DNA of 28,276 nucleotides, taken from contig PLTW01000126.1 in the NCBI GenBank assembly GCA_003164655.1, forward strand, positions 1-28,276. The letters run 5' to 3'. Shown here in pieces: positions 28,084-28,276 of this stretch. Position 1 is the stretch's first letter; every line of letters begins with the position of its first letter. A model generated the notes under the pieces. The model saw only the letters and a program-made list of their open reading frames with translations, made no database searches and had not been told where the DNA came from. Source of the DNA: Actinomycetota bacterium. Lineage in GTDB: Bacteria; Actinomycetota; Thermoleophilia; UBA2241. Position numbers and translations under genes: made by a program.

Positions 28084-28276
28084 CGGAACTGGTGATCCTC
28101 TTCGAAGCGCAGCGCGTGGCAGCCGGCGCAGCGCAGGGTGTAGGTGTAGCCGACCGGCACGTCGTGGGCCGCGCAAAAGTCGATCTGCGCCGCCAGGACC
28201 TCGAACTCCTCGTCGTCGCAGGCCGCGCAGGGCGTGAGGACCTCTTCGCCCAGACGGTAGCTCTGCTGCAGCCGCG
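28071..28276 (-). CDS. Zinc-ribbon-like protein, C-terminal part (cut by window edge)
   Basis: The last 67 residues are visible, in a frame different from hypF. CAAC and CAGC, 33 residues from first cysteine to first cysteine, are preceded by RLQQSYRLGEEVLTP and followed by HALRFEEDHQFRCPT, with extra cysteines between (DFCAAH) and after. This pattern suggests a metal-binding domain. It does not match HypA, whose CxxC pairs sit closer together and in other contexts. It overlaps the hypF start and is likely the upstream gene of the same operon. Role unknown. Confidence 0.55.
   Translation of the reverse strand, partial: RLQQSYRLGEEVLTPCAACDDEEFEVLAAQIDFCAAHDVPVGYTYTLRCAGCHALRFEEDHQFRCPT

Noticed and set aside
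25363..28095. 910-codon open frame on the plus strand opposite hypF/hypC
   Set aside because: It is the antisense shadow of two clear hyp genes; GC-rich codons leave the opposite strand open. It has no recognisable domain.
1..28276. CRISPR array
   Set aside because: No run of regularly spaced repeats of CRISPR length was seen; the only short regular repeats are the 9-bp units at 10972-10998.

Overview
The window is GC-rich bacterial chromosomal DNA: codons favour G/C in third position and GTG/TTG starts occur. The gene families (P27-type small terminase, CGNR-like zinc fingers, an actinomycete-like elongator tRNA-Met) suggest Actinomycetota. The hyp genes and a pyrrolysine-type methyltransferase suggest a lineage with anaerobic or H2-linked metabolism. 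No marker gene fixes the taxon, so this is inference.

Layout. (1) 1-1153: end of an MFS exporter gene, minus strand. (2) 1323-16251: an integrated mobile element bounded by a 47-bp direct repeat with one mismatch. One copy is the 3' part of a tRNA-Met gene (16206-16282) and the other is a tRNA fragment (1323-1369). A tyrosine integrase sits beside the tRNA and an excisionase-like gene at the far end; both ends carry a similar 21-bp double GTTCAC motif, probably an integrase arm site. Between them lie a regulator switch, a replication module (SF3 helicase, CHC2/Toprim primase and an inverted-repeat origin candidate), a ParB-like protein, a HigBA-type toxin-antitoxin pair, an unknown cargo gene, and a short packaging/capsid operon: small terminase, two zinc-ribbon paralogues, a 61-residue protein and an HK97-fold major capsid protein. 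I see no large terminase, portal, protease or tail gene. The whole resembles a capsid-encoding phage satellite of about 14.9 kb rather than a complete prophage. (3) 16283-17429: two short genes with promoter and hairpin signals, then tRNA-Tyr(GTA) and tRNA-Thr(GGT) behind a clear promoter.

(4) 17493-21741, minus strand: an MttB-type trimethylamine:corrinoid methyltransferase, a class III aminotransferase and a tartrate/D-malate dehydrogenase. The mttB frame contains one in-frame amber codon (20758-20760) in the catalytic region where pyrrolysine sits in trimethylamine methyltransferases. Reading through it gives a 495-residue protein that is intact on both sides. The annotation treats the two flanking ORFs as one gene.

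(5) 21912-22880: a GT4-type glycosyltransferase, plus strand. (6) 22859-28276, minus strand: a small unknown gene, then the [NiFe]-hydrogenase maturation operon hypF-hypC-hypD-hypE (transcribed from right to left), preceded by the end of a zinc-ribbon-like protein cut by the window edge. Together these genes make and insert the Fe(CN)2CO ligands of a [NiFe] hydrogenase, whose structural genes lie outside the window.
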